9,297 nt of DNA, from contig CANRMK010000074.1 of the NCBI GenBank assembly GCA_947631715.1, positions 1-9,297 of the forward strand. The letters are read 5' to 3'. This stretch comes from an uncultured Acetatifactor sp. (GTDB lineage: Bacteria > Bacillota > Clostridia > Lachnospirales > Lachnospiraceae). Positions within the stretch are counted from its first letter, which is position 1; each line of letters opens with the position of its first letter. This document shows positions 5,368-9,297 of this stretch, piece after piece. The position numbers and the translations under genes are program-made. The notes under the pieces were generated by a model. The model had not been told where the DNA came from, did not search any database, and saw only the letters and a list, made by a program, of their open reading frames with translations.

Positions 5368-6600
5368 TCACAGCAGTCCTTTCAAAGGATTGACCGATGC
5401 ATCCACGGACAGGACTCCGTTCTTGGGATTGCGGTCGGCCCAGCTGGGACTGTTCCAGATCGTAGTGGAGATCTCCCCCGCGTAATCCTCATAAGTTTCT
5501 CCCTCCGGGTGGCGCAGGAACAATTCATCCGGGGTCCTGCTCAGCTTGCGTCTCTCTCCGTCATCCGCCCAGAGCTTGTCAAAGTCCACTTTCGTCAGGA
5601 TCCTCTCATTATACCCCCGGAACAGCGCTCCTCCGTCTTTCGGAATGCCGTTCAAGGCCAGCGTCCTTGCGTTGCTGTTCTTGTGGAATGCCGGAACGGT
5701 ATTCAATTCCCTCAGATACCCCCAGATATTCTTATAATCCCGGATCGGCTTCTTCACCGGCCCCACATTGTGGTAATAGCTCACATCCCATCTCACCAGG
5801 GTCACATAAGCCCGCACATCGCTGTCGGTAATGTAATCCCCGAACAGGAAGCGGTTCTCTCCCAGACGCTTTTCCAGCTTATCCAGGGAGTCGTAAAAGT
5901 CCTCATAGGCCTCGTCATAAGCCTCCGGTGACTGGCAGAACGCCATGCGGTAATGGCCGTTGTTGACATGGGGGAAGAGCCAGTCGTTCAATTCATCGAT
6001 CTCTTTCCGGAACTTTTTCGGGTACAGATCCGGCGCATCCTTGGACTGAAAGGGCCTGAACTGCACCTCCAGATAGTTGGTCAGCCTGTGATAATCGTTA
6101 TTGACCGCTTTCTTTTCGATAATGTCTACCAGGGTAGGCGTTGTAGCCCTGCCGGTAAATTCCGGATCCGCCCGCTTATAAAATTCGCTTAAAAAATAAG
6201 CGCCTGTCAGCGGATCCTTATGCCCCGGCTGATTGCCGAAGCCGTGGCCGTATTTGTTGGTCTGGCCGGAATGAGTCACAAGCCTGTCTTTGATCACATC
6301 CTGCAGGCCCAGCAGATCCCTTACGATCACAGGCCGGTTGGACCAGTTGCAGCCGATCGCCCAGTAGATAGCGTATCTGCCTGCCTCCGCTTTCAAGTCT
6401 CCCTCCTTATCCCCAAAGGGCCGGATAAAGGCATTGGGCTGTCGGATAAAGGCGCCTCTTTCATCGATTTCGCTTATGGTCTCCCTGGGCCTGGGGTCCA
6501 CCCCTGCCTCCCTTGCGTGGGCCTCCGCCTCCTCGTCCGTATAGGGCTGCGCTTCGCCCGCTGTATTGACACTGTGTGCCGCGATAGAGCATGCTTCCAT
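5368..6600 (-). CDS. Ecm4/YqjG-like glutathione S-transferase family protein
   Basis: This 410-aa cytoplasmic protein belongs to the glutathionyl-hydroquinone reductase branch. The N-terminal thioredoxin-like domain (about 38-180) contains RPRETISEID, catalytic-type Cys84 in CNWSNR (canonical CPWAHR), cis-Pro155 in TTPTLVD and VNNDY (166-170). The helical domain (about 190-305) contains NNGHYR, FLFGDYITDSDVR and NIWGYLRELNTVPAF. Beyond the usual family end is a roughly 100-residue extension that includes a VDFDKLW...LSRTPDELFLR block also found twice in the larger GST of this window. Canonical members reduce glutathionyl-hydroquinones by thiol exchange through the active-site Cys. The altered active site, and a likely scarcity of glutathione in Clostridia, make another thiol or substrate plausible. 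The start at 6600 has AAAAGGAGG 10 nt upstream and a strong promoter before it. Confidence 0.88.
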   Translation of the reverse strand: MEACSIAAHSVNTAGEAQPYTDEEAEAHAREAGVDPRPRETISEIDERGAFIRQPNAFIRPFGDKEGDLKAEAGRYAIYWAIGCNWSNRPVIVRDLLGLQDVIKDRLVTHSGQTNKYGHGFGNQPGHKDPLTGAYFLSEFYKRADPEFTGRATTPTLVDIIEKKAVNNDYHRLTNYLEVQFRPFQSKDAPDLYPKKFRKEIDELNDWLFPHVNNGHYRMAFCQSPEAYDEAYEDFYDSLDKLEKRLGENRFLFGDYITDSDVRAYVTLVRWDVSYYHNVGPVKKPIRDYKNIWGYLRELNTVPAFHKNSNARTLALNGIPKDGGALFRGYNERILTKVDFDKLWADDGERRKLSRTPDELFLRHPEGETYEDYAGEISTTIWNSPSWADRNPKNGVLSVDASVNPLKGLL

Positions 6601-6665
6601 TTTATACCCGCCTCCTTTTGTTTAATTCCTACTATTTCCATAGGTTTAATATGTTTATAGGTGTT

Positions 6666-6693
6666 ATTATACCACCCGTCTGAATAATGTCAA
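6666..6693 (-). promoter_or_regulatory. Near-consensus sigma-A promoter for the GST-transporter transcript
   Basis: The minus strand reads TTGACA (6693-6688), a 16-bp spacer, then TATAAT (6671-6666), with TG just before the -10 (TGGTATAAT). Both hexamers match the consensus. The -10 ends 65 bp upstream of the GST start, leaving a leader of about 60 nt. Since no terminator is seen between the following genes, this promoter could drive the GST gene, the whole importer set and possibly the last GST gene. Confidence 0.8.
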
Positions 6694-6713
6694 TAGAATC
6701 TACCATATTCAGA
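6679..6713. promoter_or_regulatory. Dyad flanking the -35 element, candidate operator
   Basis: Perfect 8-bp arms TCTGAATA (6679-6686) and TATTCAGA (6706-6713) are separated by 19 bp and enclose the -35 hexamer at 6688-6693. The position is right for a regulator acting on this promoter. The LysR-type protein encoded at the right edge is the obvious candidate, but the link is inferred and the dyad is not a textbook T-N11-A box. Confidence 0.45.
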
Positions 6714-6725
6714 TATCGCCGGTTC

Positions 6726-7925
6726 CTATGTTCGGCTATTACTTTTCCTTATAGCCTCCCTTAGCTGATTCAGCGCCTGCCTTAATATGCTTCGGGGACA
6801 CGCGGCGTTGAACCGCTCAAATCCCTCGCCCGCTTTGCCGAAGACGGCGCCGCTGTCCAGCCATAAATTCGCTCTTTGCACGATCAGCTCCTCCAGCTTC
6901 TCCTCCGGCAGGCCGAGGCCTCTAAAGTCCACCCAGACAAGGTAAGTCCCCTCCGGCTCCGTCATCCGCAGCATGGGAAGATACTTTTCCACATATCCTT
7001 TGAAAAATGCCAGGTTGTCCGCAAGATATTCCATCACTTCCTTATACCATGCTCCCCCGAAGCGGTATGCTGCCTCGCAGGCGGTCAGGCCAAGCGTATT
7101 CAGCTGGCTGTAGCCTGCCGCGGAGATCTGTCTCTGAAAGGATCTGCGCAGCGCTTCGCTGGGAATAAAGATATTGGAGACCTGAAGTCCCGCCAGATTA
7201 AATGTCTTGGCAGGAGAGGTACAGGTAACGGAAATCTCGCGGAACTCTTTGTTCAGATCGGCAAATACGAAATGCTTTCTGCCGCCGAACACAAAATCCT
7301 CATGAATCTCATCGCTGACAACGGTCACATGATGCTTTAAGCAGATCTCTCCGATCCTGGTCAGCTCTTCCCTTGTCCAGACACGGCCCACCGGATTGTG
7401 GGGACTGCACAGCAGGAACAGCGGCACATGGTTTTCCTGTATCTTTCTCTCAAAATCCTCAAAGTCAATATAAAATCTGCCGTCCGCTCCCTGCACAAGG
7501 TCACTGCTCACCACTCTTCTCCGATTGTCCGAAATGACCTCTGAAAAGGGATAATACACCGGCTGCTGGATCAATACGGCATCCCTCTCCCGGGAGAAAG
7601 CCCGGATCGCCATAGCCAGGGCAAAGACCACTCCCGGCGTCTTCACCAGCCACTCCGGCCGCACCTCCCACTGATGCTTTTCCAGCATCCAGCCTGCCAC
7701 CGCCTCGAAGTACTTCTCCCCGGTCTCCGTGTAACCGAAAATGCCGTGCCGCACTCTCGCTTCCACGGCATCCAGTATCTCCGGGGCCGTCTGAAAATCC
7801 ATGTCCGCCACCCAAAGGGGCAGCACTCCCTCCGGCTGGCCTCTTCTCACTGCAAAATCATATTTCAGACAGTCTGTATTCTTTCTGTCAACGATCCTGT
7901 CAAAATCGTAAATGTTCCCCTGCAC
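6726..7925 (-). CDS. MalY/PatB-type PLP-dependent cystathionine (C-S) beta-lyase
   Basis: The 399-aa product has the length of MalY/PatB proteins (about 390 aa), fold-type I PLP enzymes that cleave the C-S bond of cystathionine and other cysteine S-conjugates to a thiol, pyruvate and ammonia. Visible motifs are the N-terminal YDFDRIVDRKNTDCLKYDF with LPLWVADMDF (35-44), Tyr124, CSPHNPVGRVW with Asn177, VVSDEIHEDF with Asp205 contacting the pyridine nitrogen, the PLP lysine Lys240 in SPAKTFNLAGL, and the carboxylate-binding Arg378 in ACPRSIL. The frame stays open to an ATG at 8006, but that would add 27 unrelated residues overlapping the upstream gene. GTG at 7925, with GGAGG 9 nt before it, gives the family-like N terminus. 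It follows the upstream lyase gene by 25 bp and shares its transcript. Confidence 0.93.
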   Translation of the reverse strand: MQGNIYDFDRIVDRKNTDCLKYDFAVRRGQPEGVLPLWVADMDFQTAPEILDAVEARVRHGIFGYTETGEKYFEAVAGWMLEKHQWEVRPEWLVKTPGVVFALAMAIRAFSRERDAVLIQQPVYYPFSEVISDNRRRVVSSDLVQGADGRFYIDFEDFERKIQENHVPLFLLCSPHNPVGRVWTREELTRIGEICLKHHVTVVSDEIHEDFVFGGRKHFVFADLNKEFREISVTCTSPAKTFNLAGLQVSNIFIPSEALRRSFQRQISAAGYSQLNTLGLTACEAAYRFGGAWYKEVMEYLADNLAFFKGYVEKYLPMLRMTEPEGTYLVWVDFRGLGLPEEKLEELIVQRANLWLDSGAVFGKAGEGFERFNAACPRSILRQALNQLREAIRKSNSRT

Positions 7926-7931
7926 CTTTTT

Positions 7932-7940
7932 GTTCCTCCC
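7932..7940 (-). promoter_or_regulatory. Ribosome-binding site supporting the GTG start at 7925
   Basis: GGGAGGAAC on the minus strand contains a full GGAGG 9 nt before the GTG at 7925. It sits in the 25-bp gap after the stop codon of the upstream lyase. The longer reading from the ATG at 8006 would place this site inside the coding sequence. Confidence 0.7.
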
Positions 7941-7950
7941 GTTCCTCTCT

Positions 7951-9123
7951 TCAGCCAGCGTTCCCGTTTTCCTTTCCAAAAGAGGCAAACGCCTGCTCCA
8001 GGTCATCTGTCAGATCCTTTGCATCCTCTATGCCCGCTGACAATCTCAACACCCTGTCCGTAATCCCGTTCTTCAGCCGGACCTCCTCCGGCACATCCGC
8101 GTGCGTCTGGGTAAGCGGATAGGTGAGCAGTGTCTCCGTTCCGCCCAGACTTTCCGCGAACGGGATCAGCCTGGTGGAGCGCAGGATATGTAACGCCAGT
8201 TCCCTGCTCTCCACTTCAAAGGTCAGCATGCTGCCGGATCCGCTGGCCTGAGATCTTAAGATCTCATACCCTGCAGTGCCCTGGATTCCCGGATAATATA
8301 CCTTTTTGACCCTGGGCTGGCTCAAAAGATACGATACAATGGCCTTTGCGTTTGCCTGCGCTTTCTCCATCCGAAGCGGCAGGGTCTTGATCCCCCGCAG
8401 GATCAGCCAGCTGTCAAAGGGCGCCAGCCCGGATCCCACCGTCTTGATCAGAAAGCGCAGTCTGTCTGCAAGCTCCTGAGAATTGACCACAATGAACCCG
8501 GCCAGAGTGTCATTGTGCCCTCCCAAAAATTTTGTGCCGCTGTGGATAATGATATCCGCCCCCAGCTCAAAGGGTCTCTGAAAATAAGGAGACATAAAGG
8601 TATTGTCCACCACCAGCAGCAGACCATGCTTTCTTGCGATTCCGGACATTTTTCGGATATCGATCACGTTCATCATGGGATTGGTGGGCGTCTCAATAAA
8701 AATGGCTTTGGTATTCGGCCTTACATAGCTCTCCACATCCTCTGACGTACAATCGATATGGCTGAACGTAATCCCGTTCTTTTCGCTGACATGATCGAAG
8801 AGGCGGATGCTGCCCCCATAGAGGTCCGAATCCGTAATCAGGTGATCTCCCGGCCGGAATAATTCCATCAGCGCCGTGATTGCCGCCATGCCCGAAGCAA
8901 ATGCCAGGGCGTCTGCACCGCCCTCAAGCGACGCGACCACTTTTTCCACCTGCTGTCTGGTGGGATTCTGCAGGCGGCTGTAATCAAAGCCCGTGCTCTG
9001 CCCCACAGCGGGGTGAGCGTAGGTGGCCGTCTGATAAATAGGAAAGCTGATGGCTCCTGTGCCGTCTTTCTCAAAATCCCTCCCGTTCCCATAGATACAT
9101 TTTGTGGCAAATCCGGTTTCCAT
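7951..9123 (-). CDS. Cys/Met-metabolism PLP enzyme (cystathionine gamma-lyase / beta-lyase / gamma-synthase type)
   Basis: The 390-aa cytoplasmic enzyme is full length for the trans-sulfuration family. Motifs are FDYSR (46-50), which binds the cofactor phosphate of the partner subunit, FASGMAA (75-81), Tyr102 in DLYGG, ETPTNP (144-149), VVDNT with Asp173, the PLP lysine Lys198 in HSGTKFLGGHNDTLAG, ESLGGTETLLTYP (324-336), and LRLSAGIE with the substrate-carboxylate Arg360. A Gly stands where methionine gamma-lyases carry their Cys (the YGC motif), so that activity is unlikely. The reaction could be cystathionine or cysteine-conjugate cleavage, or O-acylhomoserine sulfhydrylation; sequence wording favours a lyase. 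It sits 81 bp after the LysR-type gene and 25 bp before the MalY-type gene, consistent with shared C-S bond metabolism. Confidence 0.92.
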   Translation of the reverse strand: METGFATKCIYGNGRDFEKDGTGAISFPIYQTATYAHPAVGQSTGFDYSRLQNPTRQQVEKVVASLEGGADALAFASGMAAITALMELFRPGDHLITDSDLYGGSIRLFDHVSEKNGITFSHIDCTSEDVESYVRPNTKAIFIETPTNPMMNVIDIRKMSGIARKHGLLLVVDNTFMSPYFQRPFELGADIIIHSGTKFLGGHNDTLAGFIVVNSQELADRLRFLIKTVGSGLAPFDSWLILRGIKTLPLRMEKAQANAKAIVSYLLSQPRVKKVYYPGIQGTAGYEILRSQASGSGSMLTFEVESRELALHILRSTRLIPFAESLGGTETLLTYPLTQTHADVPEEVRLKNGITDRVLRLSAGIEDAKDLTDDLEQAFASFGKENGNAG

Positions 9124-9163
9124 ATAAGTATCCGCCTCTCTTTCCGCCTTTTTCTTTCATTCT

Positions 9164-9178
9164 GCCGCCAATAGCGGC
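9164..9178. other. Small GC-rich hairpin between the regulator and lyase genes
   Basis: GCCGC and GCGGC form a perfect 5-bp stem around a 5-nt loop within the 81-bp gap. There is no U-run on either side, so it is unlikely to terminate transcription. No clear promoter is seen in this gap, which favours read-through from the regulator gene into the lyase genes. Confidence 0.3.
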
Positions 9179-9204
9179 CTCCCTGCGTTTTTCAGCCAAA
9201 CAAC

Positions 9205-9297
9205 TTACCGGCTGCCAGGACTGTATTTTTTCAAAATCTCCACATATTCCCCGGCCAATGCGCTAAGCGGCATATTTTTGCGTTTGATATACCCTAT
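9205..9297 (-). CDS. LysR-type transcriptional regulator, C-terminal end (cut by window edge)
   Basis: The last 30 codons and a TAA stop are present; the rest lies beyond the window. The end reads GYIKRKNMPLSALAGEYVEI and finishes KKYSPGSR. A strand of the form G-x-I-x-R-x, then a short loop and a final helix with L-x-x-A-x-x-x-[FY]-[VI]-x-x-L, is typical of the end of the LysR effector-binding domain (CysB/CysL/YtlI-like proteins). LysR proteins often control adjacent sulfur-amino-acid genes in response to a metabolite such as O-acetylserine. Here the gene runs in the same direction as its presumed targets rather than divergently. The call rests on a short fragment. Confidence 0.65.
   Translation of the reverse strand: MGYIKRKNMPLSALAGEYVEILKKYSPGSR

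Noticed and set aside
6601..6725. T-box or S-box type riboswitch before the GST gene
   Set aside because: The predicted leader is only about 60 nt, with no terminator/antiterminator pair and no T-box or SAM-riboswitch motif; a plain promoter with a dyad explains the gap.
7926..8006. N-terminal extension of the MalY-type lyase to an ATG at 8006
   Set aside because: The extra 27 residues do not resemble the family, overlap the upstream gene and would bury the GGAGG that serves the GTG at 7925.
7951..9123. Methionine gamma-lyase assignment for the trans-sulfuration-family enzyme
   Set aside because: The position that carries the characteristic Cys in methionine gamma-lyases is Gly104 in DLYGGS.

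Overview
The window is about 50% GC and tightly packed, with every recognisable gene on the minus strand. Gene families, strong Shine-Dalgarno sites and short gaps suggest a Gram-positive anaerobe of the Clostridia, most likely a Lachnospiraceae-type gut bacterium. This is inferred from gene style; no rRNA or other taxonomic marker is present.

Read in the direction of transcription (right to left), the window holds: the last 30 codons of a LysR-type regulator (9297-9205); a Cys/Met-metabolism PLP lyase of the cystathionine gamma-lyase/synthase type (9123-7951); a MalY/PatB-type C-S beta-lyase (7925-6726); a near-consensus sigma-A promoter inside a dyad (6713-6666); an Ecm4/YqjG-like glutathione S-transferase family protein (6600-5368); a 206-bp gap with a duplicated 40-bp hairpin repeat; an amino-acid ABC importer gene set with an embedded GNAT acetyltransferase, namely lipoprotein (5161-4265), GNAT (4196-3678), permease (3672-2944) and ATPase (2918-2148); a 266-bp gap filled with short palindromes and 17-bp tandem repeats; and a 626-aa protein with one complete Ecm4-like GST unit plus a second, headless GST alpha-helical domain (1881-1).

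The combination of importer, N-acetyltransferase, two PLP C-S lyases and a LysR regulator resembles in outline the Bacillus subtilis ytmI/tcyJKLMN and yxe operons, which take up and break down sulfur-amino-acid S-conjugates. Here the flavin monooxygenases of those operons are absent from the window, and two divergent glutathionyl-hydroquinone-reductase-like proteins are present instead. My working hypothesis is an anaerobic salvage or detoxification locus for cysteine (or glutathione-derived) S-conjugates: import, optional N-acetylation, reductive or thiol-exchange handling by the GST-like enzymes, and C-S cleavage to thiol/sulfide, pyruvate or 2-oxobutyrate and ammonia. The substrate is not known from sequence. 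The most unusual items are the duplicated-helical-domain GST, the Cys-X-Trp-Ser-Asn-Arg active-site variant shared by both GSTs, a C-terminal module found three times in the two proteins, and the palindrome-rich element sitting against the ribosome-binding site of the last gene.
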